A stretch of 64,000 nt of DNA. Origin: Okeania sp. SIO2B3 (GTDB taxonomy: Bacteria > Cyanobacteriota > Cyanobacteriia > Cyanobacteriales > Microcoleaceae). Under the pieces are notes generated by a model that searched no databases, had not been told where the DNA came from, and worked only from the letters and a program-made list of their open reading frames with translations. Each line of letters begins with the position of its first letter. The first letter of the stretch is position 1. A program made the translations under genes and the position numbers. Below are positions 27,752 through 36,319 of this stretch, one piece after another. The stretch is from contig NZ_JAAHGH010000017.1 in the NCBI RefSeq assembly GCF_010672525.1, forward strand, positions 1 to 64,000, given 5' to 3'.

Positions 27752-28675
27752 ATGGAAAGTCTACCAATTATCTCTTTATCAGAATTAGAAAAAGCTAGCC
27801 CAGAAGAAATCAAAAAATTGTACGATGTTTGCTACGAACATGGTTTTTTTTATATAAAAGAACATGGAATTGGCTCAGAAATAATCAATCAAACTATTGA
27901 TGCATCCCGGAAGTTTTTTAAACTACCTGAAGATGTCAAACTAAACTATCGTCACGACATCCAAAAAGTTTATCCCAAACATTGTAGGGGTTACTCTCCT
28001 TTGTATGGGGAACTTCTGGATGGAGAACAAGCAGATCCTAAAGAAATTTTTGATTTAGGTATAGAAAGACCTTTATCAGAGCAACCATTTACAGGTCCGA
28101 CAGTTATACCTGATGATAGTATAGCTCCAGGTTTTGCTAGTTCTCATTATCAGCTACAAAATGAAATTCTGACAAAAGTAGTTCCTAAATTATTAAAGGG
28201 ATTAGCTTTAGCTTTAGGATTAGAAGCAAATTGGTTTGATAAATATTTTATAGATCCAACATTCATCCATCGGACGGTTTATTATCCGCCTGGTTTTGGC
28301 AAAGCGGGAAAACATACCGACACTGGAATTTTTACAGTCTTAATCCAAGAATACTTTCCTACTCCTTCTTTAAGGGTTTATACAAAAGATAAATGGATTG
28401 ATGTTCCTTGTATAGAAGATACCTTTGTCATTAATTTAGGGGATATGTTACAGTATTGGACAGAAGGTTTATTTGTCAGCACTCCTCACGAAGTAATTCA
28501 TAATCGTGCAAGCGACCGAGTTTCTATGCCTATTTTTGTTTTTCCAAATATTGAAACAATAATTCAACCTTTAGGTACTACTAAAACGATTCGTTCTAAG
28601 GAAGTGATGTTGAACAATTTTTTATCGATCTGGGAAACTGGTGAAGGGTCAGGTAGAGCTAAAGAATTAGTTTAA
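27752..28675 (+). CDS. 2-oxoglutarate/Fe(II)-dependent oxygenase, isopenicillin N synthase-like
   Basis: An ATG at 27698 opens the frame, but the ATG at 27752 gives the family's usual start MESLPIISLSELEK and matches the relic at 31044, so the 307-residue form is preferred. Domains: the N-terminal DIOX_N half (GFFYIKEHGI, SRKFFKLPEDVK, CRGYSPLYGE) and the 2OG-FeII core with HTDTGIFTVLIQ (metal His and Asp), FVINLGDMLQYWTEG, the second metal His in STPHEVIHN, and the 2OG-binding Arg and Ser of DRVSMPIF. Such enzymes hydroxylate, desaturate or cyclise small molecules. The product is unknown; the neighbouring methyltransferases suggest a shared pathway. A strong terminator follows. Confidence 0.9.
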   Translation: MESLPIISLSELEKASPEEIKKLYDVCYEHGFFYIKEHGIGSEIINQTIDASRKFFKLPEDVKLNYRHDIQKVYPKHCRGYSPLYGELLDGEQADPKEIFDLGIERPLSEQPFTGPTVIPDDSIAPGFASSHYQLQNEILTKVVPKLLKGLALALGLEANWFDKYFIDPTFIHRTVYYPPGFGKAGKHTDTGIFTVLIQEYFPTPSLRVYTKDKWIDVPCIEDTFVINLGDMLQYWTEGLFVSTPHEVIHNRASDRVSMPIFVFPNIETIIQPLGTTKTIRSKEVMLNNFLSIWETGEGSGRAKELV

Positions 28676-28710
28676 TTAGAGATAGATAAGAATTTAATAA
28701 TTTTCACGTA

Positions 28711-28766
28711 TAACCCAATTTATTAAGGATTTGATACCTGTGCCTAAATTGGGTTAGTTTTAATTA
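28711..28766 (+). terminator. Rho-independent-type terminator after the oxygenase
   Basis: TAACCCAATTTA (28711-28722) pairs perfectly with TAAATTGGGTTA (28745-28756), a 12-bp stem, and is followed by GTTTTAATT. It sits 36 bp after the oxygenase stop. Confidence 0.75.
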
Positions 28767-28909
28767 TAAGAATAAATAAGTGATATAATGTCGGCACTTT
28801 ATCGTTTGTGTAAACCCAAGGGTGAATATCTACAAAAAATTTAAGTTTTTTTGGACTTTTAAGTCTTCTGTTCTAGATAACTAGGCGTTGATGATTCTGG
28901 GTATGATGC

Positions 28910-28984
28910 AAGCCCCCCTAACCCCCCAATTTTGGGGGGTATAAAACTCTAAAAGTCCCCCAAAATTGGGGAATTTAGGGGGCT
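28910..28984. repeat. Long GC-rich inverted repeat
   Basis: AAGCCCCCCTAA and CCCCCCAATTTTGGGG on the left pair with CCCCAAAATTGGGGAA and TTTAGGGGGCTT on the right, about 28 bp per arm with small mismatches. Stem-loops of this type (CCCCCAATTTTGGGGG) are common dispersed repeats in cyanobacteria. Confidence 0.8.
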
Positions 28985-29259
28985 TGACCAGAACCAAACA
29001 ATTGCACATTCATACTTCAATTCAGCAACGCTGATAACTAATATAATATCCGAATAATTAGTTATTGTATGATGAGAGGAGTCAGTAGTCAGTAGGAAGA
29101 AAGGATGAAAGTTGGAATTATCTGGGAATATTCTGGCATTTTATGTCTGCATTGAATGGAATTAGAAAGTGCGATAACTGTATAACCGGATTTTATATAA
29201 AGCCTTCTTCCTTCTTCCTTCTTCCTTACCTTTACAATACCAATGCTACCGGAGATAAT

Positions 29260-29964
29260 ATGATTAATGAGTATGTTGAGATAGTCAATTATTATGACAA
29301 CCTATTGACCAGTGGATACTTTGACTATGATTCCCTTAGCAATACCTTGTACAACTTACTTGGTACTAGAAGAAAAGTTTTAGATATTGGTGTAGGAACT
29401 GGATTACTTAGTGAAAAAATGCTTGCTTTGGCAAACTATAACATTGTTGGCGTTGATTTTTCTCCCCGAATGTTGGAAATTGCGAAGAAGAGATTAGCAA
29501 ATTCAGATGTTAGATTGATTTGTGAAGATATTACACAATTTGAAACTGAGGAAAAGTTTGAAGCAATAGTTTCAACTGGAGGTGTGATTTGTATATTGGA
29601 AGAAGATGGAGAATATAGAATTTGTAGTCACATAACCGATCCAGAAAAAAATCAGCAGTTGTTGGCAAAGTTACACAGTCAGTTAGACGAGGATGGATTA
29701 TTAGCACTAGGAATTCAGGGAACTCATACCAACTATAGAAAGGAAATCAAAGGTGAGATTTTTTATGAGCAGAAAATCAAGAAAGAGGGAAATTATATTG
29801 ATAAGTGGTATGTGTTTTCTCAAGCTAATGGAGAAATTATCAGCGAACAATTTTGCCGTTTTTATGTTTTTGATAGACAACAGACAACTCAAATGCTGAT
29901 TGATGCTGGATTTAAGCAAGGATATCAGATTATTGATGGCAAGTTTTTAGTCAGCTACAAATAA
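29260..29964 (+). CDS. Class I SAM-dependent methyltransferase
   Basis: The frame opens at 29143, but its first 39 codons are read through a CTTCCTT heptamer repeat. The ATG at 29260, preceded by GGAG six bases away, gives the natural start MINEYVEIVNYYDNLL and 234 residues. Motifs: VLDIGVGTGLLSEKML (motif I), IVGVDFSPRMLEIAKKRL (motif II), LICEDITQFE, and a post-core GLLALGIQGTH. The C-terminal part (FYEQKIKKEGNYIDKWYVF) is a beta-rich lid like that of small-molecule N-/O-methyltransferases. Its substrate is unknown. It stands between the oxygenase and the degenerate locus at 30.3 kb. Confidence 0.82.
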   Translation: MINEYVEIVNYYDNLLTSGYFDYDSLSNTLYNLLGTRRKVLDIGVGTGLLSEKMLALANYNIVGVDFSPRMLEIAKKRLANSDVRLICEDITQFETEEKFEAIVSTGGVICILEEDGEYRICSHITDPEKNQQLLAKLHSQLDEDGLLALGIQGTHTNYRKEIKGEIFYEQKIKKEGNYIDKWYVFSQANGEIISEQFCRFYVFDRQQTTQMLIDAGFKQGYQIIDGKFLVSYK

Positions 29965-30030
29965 TACAGCAATTATGACACAATTAATGGCGTTGCTGAA
30001 GCATTTGTATGATATTAATCTTAATTCTTT

Positions 30031-30159
30031 AGGAGTAAACCCACCCCCTAACGCCTCCCAGTAGGGGAACTCAGTCGGATCAACTCAAGAGGGAAGAAAT
30101 AAGAAGAAAGAGCAGTAGAAGATCAAGTTTTTTTTTCGCGCTCTTATCCGGACATGATA
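30031..30159. repeat. Family A element, left-truncated copy
   Basis: The right terminus (ATCCGGACATGATA) and the preceding GGAGTAAACCCACC, CCTCCCAGTAGGGG, AGAAAGAGCAG and AAGTTTTTTTTT order match family A. The left inverted repeat is missing. Confidence 0.6.
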
Positions 30160-30328
30160 TCATACCTCAAGTCACCAACACCCAATTAATGAATGCTGTT
30201 TTTCTAAATGGGTAATTGTTTTTCCCCTAATCTACGGAAAAAATCAGGAAAAATATCAATGATTTGGTAAAATTGTGATTACACCATAATGACTACTCAC
30301 ATACTAAGTCAATAAATATCAGCAAAAA

Positions 30329-30866
30329 ATGCAAAGTTTAGAAACAAAAAAATATTTCAACTGCCAAGAATTTGATGATTTTCTAATTGAAGAAGTGTAC
30401 CTAGAAAATGTTTTAGTCAAAGGCAGTGAAATATGGTTTCGCTATCTCTGTTTTTGCTGGTTTTTGCGCTTATGGAGATAGAGAAAAAGTAATTAAAGCT
30501 TTTGGTAAAGACCTCTTTACTATGGAAGAAAATTTATATATTTGGTCAGAGTTACTGGGATTAAAAGGTTATATTCCTTGAAAATGTGTAGGAATGCCTG
30601 AAGAAACTCAACTTTATTTTTACAAGCTTTATCAACAAGGTGTGAGAAATCTGGCGATCGCTCTGTTTGAAAAGGAAATTTTGACACCGTTACAAAATAG
30701 TGGTAAGTCTGTAGAAAATTATTTTCAGGAAATTCAGAATCTATTCGGTCAAGTGTATGAAGAGCATCATACTATGCCAGAATGGTTGTGGCAAAAATTC
30801 GTCCAGTTCTCAGGAACTGTTCCCACCAATAATATTAAATTCGGTAGCATTGGTGTAATTAGATAA
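30329..30866 (+). pseudogene. Degenerate unknown gene (frameshift plus nonsense)
   Basis: Three collinear pieces: MQSLETKKYFNCQEFDDFLI and onwards to a stop at about 30481; a +1-frame piece AYGDREKVIKAFGKDLFTME to a TGA at 30579-30581; and, in the same frame after that stop, the 90-residue open frame 30594-30866 (MPEETQLYFYKLYQQGVRNL). The third piece could still be translated alone from its ATG. I recognise no family. The helical, Glu/Lys-rich composition suggests a soluble protein. It was probably one gene that is now broken, although two adjacent small genes cannot be excluded. Confidence 0.5.
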
Positions 30867-31043
30867 AGAGTGTGGGGAGTGTGGGGACCCACCCCTAACC
30901 CCTCCCAGGAGGGGAATATCGAGAAAGATTTGGCATTATGTGAAGATGGAACATTTTTTTATACCGAACCCGAGCAGATTTGATATAATTCTAGTTCTGA
31001 CAAACAAAAATCCTAATTAACGACAAAAATCTCAAGAAAAAAT

Positions 31044-31184
31044 ATGGAAAACCTGTCAATTATTTCTCTCAAAAAATTAGCACAAGAAGATCCGCACGAA
31101 ATCGAGCGATTATATCTTGCTTGCGACGATAGCGGTTTTTTCTATTTGAACGAGCATAGTATTGCCAAAGACATCATATTATAA
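31044..31184 (+). pseudogene. N-terminal fragment of a second 2OG/Fe(II) oxygenase
   Basis: The 46-codon frame reads MENLSIISLKKLAQEDPHEI and ERLYLACDDSGFFYLNEHSI, matching the start of the intact oxygenase (MESLPIISLSELEKASPEEI, YEHGFFYIKEHGIG). It then ends at a TAA. No oxygenase core follows. It is a truncated paralogue. Confidence 0.85.
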
Positions 31185-31359
31185 TCTCCTGTGAGCAATT
31201 TATCTCACATGGGAATTGACGGATATTACCAAATATCTCACAGATTTTACGGCTTATATCAATTACTTAATCTTAGGGGAAGCTAATCACTAATACCTGA
31301 TTAAACAGAGAAATGCTATAGTATAATAGCCTGAAAATTATAGGTTTAATATTTTTTAT

Positions 31360-32058
31360 ATGCACAAAAACAAAGAAGATCCAGAAAAAAATTCTAATGA
31401 TTTAGAAGACTGGGTTTTTGGTGCTGAAATAGCTCACAGATTTACTGATGAAGCAGAAAAACATATACCTGACTACTGGAAAGTAATAGAGCTAACAATT
31501 AATATACTTAAAGATAATATACCTCTAGATGGATTTATTGTAGACGTGGGATGTGCTAGTGGTAATACATTGTATTATTTATACAAACAGGGTTTCAAAA
31601 ATTTGTTTGGGATAGATTATTCTCAAGAAATGCTAAATGTAGCTGGCAAAAATCTGAGTAAAGTTGACAAAGACTTTCCTTCAAGACTTTTTCAATCAGA
31701 AACATTCGTTCAAAATATGATTTTTAATGCTATTGTTTGTAACTGGACTCTTCACTTCATTCAAGAAAGACAAGCATACTTAAAAGCTATTTTTGATTCT
31801 CTAATTAGTAAAGGATTATTTATACTGACAGAAAAAACACTTCAAAGTCAAATAATAGAAAATCAATATATACTTTTTAAACAAGACCAAGGATTAAGTA
31901 ATGAAGAAATTGAACGCAAGAAACAACAATTAGAAGGTATATTAGTTCCTCTATCTGTAAAACAAAATCTAGAGTTATTAGCTAAAACTGGTTTTTCTCA
32001 AATAGAAATAATCAATGCTAGACTAGGATTTGTAACTTTTTTGTGCATAAAACCCTAA
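31360..32058 (+). CDS. CmoA-like SAM-utilising enzyme / class I methyltransferase
   Basis: The 232-residue protein resembles CmoA (carboxy-SAM synthase) along its length. It has a start with WVFGAEIAHRFTDEAEKHIP, then IVDVGCASGNTLYYL (motif I), FGIDYSQEMLNVA, the CmoA-type stretch VCNWTLHFIQERQAYLKAI, FILTEKTLQSQ, then LSNEEIERKKQQLEGILVPL and a C-terminal GFSQIEIINARLGFVTFLCI. CmoA turns SAM and prephenate into carboxy-SAM for tRNA wobble uridine modification. The usual partner CmoB is not in this window. Near a broken oxygenase and racemase, a small-molecule role is equally possible. Conservation of the CmoA prephenate-contact residues cannot be settled by eye. Confidence 0.75.
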   Translation: MHKNKEDPEKNSNDLEDWVFGAEIAHRFTDEAEKHIPDYWKVIELTINILKDNIPLDGFIVDVGCASGNTLYYLYKQGFKNLFGIDYSQEMLNVAGKNLSKVDKDFPSRLFQSETFVQNMIFNAIVCNWTLHFIQERQAYLKAIFDSLISKGLFILTEKTLQSQIIENQYILFKQDQGLSNEEIERKKQQLEGILVPLSVKQNLELLAKTGFSQIEIINARLGFVTFLCIKP

Positions 32059-32257
32059 GTAAACCACAAAAGGAATATTATAAATATGGACTTGTTAATC
32101 AATCAAATTCATTTATCCTAAAATCGCTATTCAAAAACTCTAATTGAGATAATATACTCTTTGCTTAACGCTACTGGTAGCGACTTCACAGCGATATTTG
32201 CGATCAACTAGCTAAATTTTTCAGTGGTGACATTATTGATGACAACCTCGCCAGTTT

Positions 32258-32757
32258 AATAGAGCTTGGTTAGTAGATGATGCTCTGCGGGTAATGAATT
32301 CAGTAAAAGAACCAATTTTGTATTTTGAACAGCCTTGTGAAACTGATGAAGAGTGTTTACAAGTACGTCAACTGACTTATTATCCAATTATTTTAGATGA
32401 ATGTATTCAGCGTGATGGGGATGTTGTCCGCGCTCAAGCTGACAGTGCTTGTGAGGCTATTAACTTGAAGATTAATCGAGTTGGAGGTTTAACTAAAGCC
32501 AAGCGTATTCGAGACTTTTGCCTGGAAACGGGTATTAGGATGAATATTGAGGAAAGTGGCGGTAGCGTGATTGCAGATACTGAAGCAGTACACCTGGCTC
32601 AGAGTACCCCAGCAACTTATTTACGAGAACTTGGTTATGCCATGAAATCTTAACTGTGGATACAGCTACGGATGGTGCGCGAAATCAAGGGGGTAAAACT
32701 TATGCGCCAGAAGTTCCAGGATTGGGCGTAGAACCAAAAATGGATGTTTTGGGATAG
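32258..32757 (+). pseudogene. Enolase-superfamily (MR/MLE) racemase/dehydratase C-terminal remnant
   Basis: From NRAWLVDDALRVMNSV the frame continues through YFEQPCETDEECLQVRQLT, ILDECIQRDGDVVRA, EAINLKINRVGGLTKAKRI and MNIEESGGSVIADTEAVHLA to a stop at 32651-32653. A shifted frame then carries the family's tail LTVDTATDGARNQGGK and VPGLGVEPKMDVLG to TAG at 32757. The N-terminal capping domain and first metal ligand are gone. The EQPC/DE/LKINRVGG pattern is that of mandelate racemase-like enzymes such as hydroxyproline (betaine) epimerases or dehydratases. The gene is inactive. A 119-residue internal frame starts at 32294. Confidence 0.8.
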
Positions 32758-32797
32758 GCGATCGCTGTTTATGATATACAGCGCTTTTCAAATTGAT

Positions 32798-32888
32798 CAG
32801 GACTTACGCAACGGTACTAATTATAGTGGTTAAGTAAGCAATAATGACCAAATAATACACTATATGTAGCGGTACTGCGTAAATCCTG
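32798..32888. repeat. Family I short inverted-repeat element
   Basis: The ends CAGGACTTACGCAACGGTAC and GCGGTACTGCGTAAATCCTG form an imperfect 20-bp inverted repeat enclosing about 50 bp. CAGGACTTACGCA-type ends are frequent in cyanobacterial MITEs. It is non-coding. Confidence 0.7.
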
Positions 32889-32918
32889 TTGATGAACCAC
32901 ATCTCCATAATCAAAACC

Positions 32919-32951
32919 CAGTAGGGACGCCCTTATGCAACGTCCCTACTG
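32919..32951. repeat. Perfect 11-bp stem-loop
   Basis: CAGTAGGGACG pairs with CGTCCCTACTG around an 11-nt loop. It resembles the dispersed GTAGGG/CCCTAC stem-loops of cyanobacteria, as at 16951-16978. There is no T-run, so it is not a clear terminator. Confidence 0.65.
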
Positions 32952-33139
32952 TGGTCTACTGAAATGAAAATTGCTGTAAGTTTCTAACGATATCAAATCT
33001 AGAACACTGCGGGCTACCTTCACTGCACTTGAATATACGATGTAGGAACCAAGAGTTCTATTATCTTTTCAATATAGATTAAAGATGCTCTTATCTTTGA
33101 TACACTTTCTGATAAATTAGTCAAGTTTAAATAAAGTCT

Positions 33140-33454
33140 GTGAAATACTTCTTCTTATCAGAGGGGTGGGCCGTAGGTAGAATTTGGACGGTCGGTGGTC
33201 TCTGGAGTGAAACAGCTTGGAGACGAGCGCCAGATATTGAAAAAATGAATCTTTGTATTTTGGATAAAAATGAAACAATGTGGCTGCATCGAGTCGAAGA
33301 AGCAGTATTGATGGTAGAGATTTATCCCACTGCTGAAGCCCAAAAGTCTGCTTCTAATCAGAATATTGGCAATGTGGTGTTGACCCGCTTGATTAATTCT
33401 GAAAAAGTCTTGGAATATCTTTGTACTACCTCAGCCATCTGTCAAATTGGCTAA
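33140..33454 (+). CDS. Conserved cyanobacterial protein of unknown function
   Basis: The 104-residue frame starts with GTG at 33140 and reads MKYFFLSEGWAVGRIWTVGG, LWSETAWRRAPDIEKMNLCI and LWSET-rich motifs, then WLHRVEEAVLMVEIYPTAEA and NIGNVVLTRLINSEKVLEYL. The Trp-rich N-terminus looks like a small conserved cyanobacterial hypothetical. No catalytic motif, signal peptide or membrane helix is visible. It lies upstream of psbB on the same strand, but 0.9 kb of transposon debris intervenes. The start is likely correct because MKYFFLSEGW is a natural beginning. Confidence 0.65.
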   Translation: MKYFFLSEGWAVGRIWTVGGLWSETAWRRAPDIEKMNLCILDKNETMWLHRVEEAVLMVEIYPTAEAQKSASNQNIGNVVLTRLINSEKVLEYLCTTSAICQIG

Positions 33455-33652
33455 AGTCATTAGGCTTGAGTCTCAAGTCAAAAGTTAACTTAACTAAATA
33501 TTAATCATCAATTTTCTTGCTTTTGTAATGTTGGCTTGCGATTAACTTCAAAACTCTATACAATTCTTGAAATAGTTTTAACTTTTATGCCCCTATCTGA
33601 TAAAATAGGCCATATTGTCCCTCACTATCTTGACAATTGGACTATAATTGGG

Positions 33653-33706
33653 GCAACTTTACGTAAACCGTTGAGAGGCCTCACAGCATAATTTTCAATT
33701 TGGTGT
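33653..33706. repeat. 54-bp direct repeat, copy 1
   Basis: The sequence from GCAACTTTACGTAAACCGTT to CAATTTGGTGT is repeated at 33885-33938 with one mismatch (GAGAGG/GAGAAG). The two copies bracket a transposon right-end segment. Confidence 0.85.
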
Positions 33707-33884
33707 GAAATGAATCGGCGGTAAGCGTAAAATCTGACTGCGGAGCTAGGCGCGTAGTTTTTCGATCTGCAAAAAGGGCGGTGGGGCATCCCGTCCTTAA
33801 AGCTCGTGGAGTCCGATGCAATAGCAGGACTGCGAAGCGAGAAGCCTACACTATACCGAATGGTTAGTGTGGGAGTATGTCACG
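33707..33884. mobile_element. IS200/IS605-type right-end remnant (omega RNA-like region)
   Basis: The stretch has the look of the transcribed 3' ends of TnpB elements: GGGCGGTGGGGCATCCCGTC, GCAGGACTGCGAAGCGAGAAG, GCCTACACTATACCGAATGG, TTAGTGTGGGAGTATGTCAC. TACACTATACC and the later GTTAGTGTGGGA can pair. The TnpB C-terminal piece that should precede it lies after it, so the element is rearranged. The family assignment is from motif memory. Confidence 0.5.
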
Positions 33885-33938
33885 GCAACTTTACGTAAAC
33901 CGTTGAGAAGCCTCACAGCATAATTTTCAATTTGGTGT
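33885..33938. repeat. 54-bp direct repeat, copy 2
   Basis: Second copy of the repeat at 33653-33706. It is followed directly by the TnpB C-terminal remnant and is probably itself decayed tnpB or element-flank sequence. Confidence 0.85.
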
Positions 33939-33939
33939 C

Positions 33940-34150
33940 AGATGAGTTGATAGATGGTTTCCTAGTTCTAAGACTTGCAGTAGGTGTGGTCAAGTGAAGC
34001 AGTCTCTATCCTTATCAGAGCACATTTTTGAATATGAAAACTGTGGCTTAAGTTGCGATTGCTCCGCAACCCTAGGGCAAACGAGATTTGTTTGCAGAGC
34101 ATGACCTAGGAAATGCTAGCTTAAATCTAGCTATGGCGGTCAGTTTGCTC
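33940..34150 (+). pseudogene. TnpB zinc-ribbon and C-terminal remnant
   Basis: VDRWFPSSKTCSRCGQVKQS and LSLSEHIFEYENCGL are the TnpB zinc ribbon with CxxC and one later Cys. After an inserted ~50 bp GC-rich piece (GCGATTGCTCCGCAACC) the frame resumes as DLGNASLNLAMAVS, the usual DxNAxxNLA end. The upstream part of the gene is absent. Confidence 0.8.
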
Positions 34151-34349
34151 CGCAAGGCTGGCGCGAACAACCGTGACAGCTTGCGGACTGGACAGGCGCC
34201 GACTTTGCCAGTGGAATAGGGAATAGAACAGGTTATTTATAGAAAATCATAGATTTTTGGAGATAATCGTAGGTTTCTAAGAACGGCATAACAAACAAAA
34301 GAAAAAAGCTTTCAGTATAGACATCACTTAATAAGGAGGAGTGTAGTCA

Positions 34350-35876
34350 ATGGGACTACCTTGGTATCGAGTACATACAGTTGTTCTGAACGATCCAGGA
34401 CGACTAATATCCGTGCATTTAATGCACACTGCTCTAGTAGCAGGTTGGGCTGGCTCAATGGCCCTTTATGAACTAGCAATCTTCGATCCTAGCGATCCAG
34501 TCCTGAACCCCATGTGGCGTCAGGGAATGTTCGTCATGCCATTTATGGCACGTCTAGGTGTTACCCAATCTTGGGGTGGTTGGAGCGTTACTGGAGAAGC
34601 AGCTTCTAACCCTGGCTTTTGGTCTTTTGAAGGTGTAGCAGCAGCTCATATTATTCTTTCTGGTCTGCTGTTCCTAGCTGCTGTATGGCACTGGGTTTTT
34701 TGGGACTTAGAACTTTTCTTTGACCAACGTACCGGAGAACCTGCTCTAGACCTACCAAAAATGTTTGGTATTCACTTATTCTTATCTGGTTTACTCTGTT
34801 TTGGCTTTGGAGCCTTCCATTTAACAGGAGTATTTGGTCCAGGAATGTGGGTATCAGACCCCTATGGATTAACGGGTTCTATTCAGCCAGTAGCCCCGGC
34901 CTGGGGACCGGAAGGATTTAACCCATTTAATCCTGGTGGTATTGTCGCCCACCACATTGCAGCTGGAATTGTGGGAATTATTGCTGGTTTGTTCCACCTA
35001 TCTGTAAGACCACCAGAACGTCTCTACAGAGCCTTGCGGATGGGTAACATTGAAACAGTCCTCTCAAGCAGTATCGCAGCAGTTTTCTTTGCAGCCTTTG
35101 TTGTCGCTGGCACAATGTGGTACGGCAGTGCGGCTACCCCTATTGAATTATTTGGCCCTACTCGTTATCAATGGGATAACGGTTACTTCCAGGAAGAAAT
35201 TGATCGTCGCGTTCAATCTGAAATAGCAGCAGGTCAAACTGCTTCAGAAGCTTGGTCAACTATTCCTGAAAAATTAGCTTTCTACGACTATGTTGGTAAT
35301 AGCCCTGCGAAAGGTGGTCTTTTCCGTGTTGGCCCAATGAATAATGGTGATGGTCTTGCTCAAGGTTGGCTTGGTCATCCAGTATTTAAGGATAAGGATG
35401 GCGAGGAATTATTTGTGCGTCGTCTACCAAACTTCTTTGAAACTTTCCCCGTTATCTTGACCAATGCTGATGGTGTAGTCAAGGCTGATATTCCTTTCCG
35501 TCGTTCAGAATCAAAATATAGTTTTGAGGAGAAGGGCGTAACAGTTAGCTTCTTAGGCGGTGAACTTAATGGTCAAACGTTTACTAAAGCTACAGATGTT
35601 AAGAAGTATGCTCGTAAAGCTCAGATAGGTGAACCTTTTGAGTTTGACCAAGAAACTTTAGGGTCTGACGGTGTATTCCGGACTAGCACTCGTGGCTGGT
35701 TTACTTATGGCCACGCTTGTTTTGCTCTACTTTTCTTCTTCGGTCATATTTGGCATGGATGTCGGACTTTGTTCCGCGATGTATTCGCAGGTATTGACCC
35801 AGACCTAGAGGAACAAGTAGAGTTTGGTCTATTCCAGAAATTGGGAGACCTAAGTACTCGTAGGAAGGAAACCTAA
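34350..35876 (+). CDS. psbB: Photosystem II CP47 chlorophyll-binding core antenna protein
   Basis: The 508-residue protein matches CP47 in length and sequence: [20 protein letters not shown] at the start, with His pairs in transmembrane helices ([66 protein letters not shown]) that bind chlorophyll, and the large lumenal loop E between about residues 260 and 440. The C-terminus ends [20 protein letters not shown] lies 10 bp upstream of the ATG. psbT follows after a strong hairpin, and nrdR and rpsA lie further on. Confidence 0.99.
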   Translation: MGLPWYRVHTVVLNDPGRLISVHLMHTALVAGWAGSMALYELAIFDPSDPVLNPMWRQGMFVMPFMARLGVTQSWGGWSVTGEAASNPGFWSFEGVAAAHIILSGLLFLAAVWHWVFWDLELFFDQRTGEPALDLPKMFGIHLFLSGLLCFGFGAFHLTGVFGPGMWVSDPYGLTGSIQPVAPAWGPEGFNPFNPGGIVAHHIAAGIVGIIAGLFHLSVRPPERLYRALRMGNIETVLSSSIAAVFFAAFVVAGTMWYGSAATPIELFGPTRYQWDNGYFQEEIDRRVQSEIAAGQTASEAWSTIPEKLAFYDYVGNSPAKGGLFRVGPMNNGDGLAQGWLGHPVFKDKDGEELFVRRLPNFFETFPVILTNADGVVKADIPFRRSESKYSFEEKGVTVSFLGGELNGQTFTKATDVKKYARKAQIGEPFEFDQETLGSDGVFRTSTRGWFTYGHACFALLFFFGHIWHGCRTLFRDVFAGIDPDLEEQVEFGLFQKLGDLSTRRKET

Positions 35877-35954
35877 AGCTACTGTGGTTTAACCAATAAT
35901 AAAAGTAGACCACTAAGAAAACTAGGTATCTCTCATCTTCAAATTTTCGATAAA

Positions 35955-36008
35955 AGTCCAACGACTACTTTGATAAAAGTTACAAAGTATTTTCGTTGGA
36001 CTTTTTTT
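35955..36008 (+). terminator. Terminator/attenuator between psbB and psbT
   Basis: AGTCCAACGA (35955-35964) pairs with TCGTTGGACT (35993-36002) and is followed by seven T. Inside the loop, ACTTTG and CAAAGT form a second stem. The structure should end most psbB transcripts before psbT, or act as a processing site or 3' stabiliser. Confidence 0.8.
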
Positions 36009-36059
36009 GACGTTCAACTGGTAAACTAATATAGAACTGGATTTTCAGGAAATTCCCTT

Positions 36060-36155
36060 ATGGAAAGCGCAGCTTACATATTAGTATTGGCTTTGGCCTT
36101 GGGTGTGATATTTTTTGCGATCGCCTTCCGCGATCCTCCCAGAATTGGAAAGTAA
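36060..36155 (+). CDS. psbT: Photosystem II reaction center protein T
   Basis: A 31-residue frame, too short for most ORF callers, reads [19 protein letters not shown] and then [12 protein letters not shown]. That is the single transmembrane helix and the FRxPPRI tail of PsbT, a small subunit at the PSII dimer interface. It lies 184 bp after psbB on the same strand, the classical cyanobacterial psbB-psbT order. A hairpin terminator stands between the two genes, so psbT may also have its own promoter. Confidence 0.96.
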   Translation: MESAAYILVLALALGVIFFAIAFRDPPRIGK

Positions 36156-36319
36156 TTAGTTTTGATCGTTTTAATTATCAAATAAATTGCTTTTTTTATG
36201 ATCGATGAGTGCTGAGTTCTCAACCCAGTACTCATTTTTTATAACTTTAAATAAGTTACTATTGGCCTAATTTAGGATAGAATATTTATGTCTGAACTTA
36301 TGTCTAAAAAATTTAAAGT

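Noticed and set aside
33607-33655. TTGACA and TATAAT motifs as a promoter
   Set aside because: The spacing is only about 7 bp, far from the 16-18 bp required.
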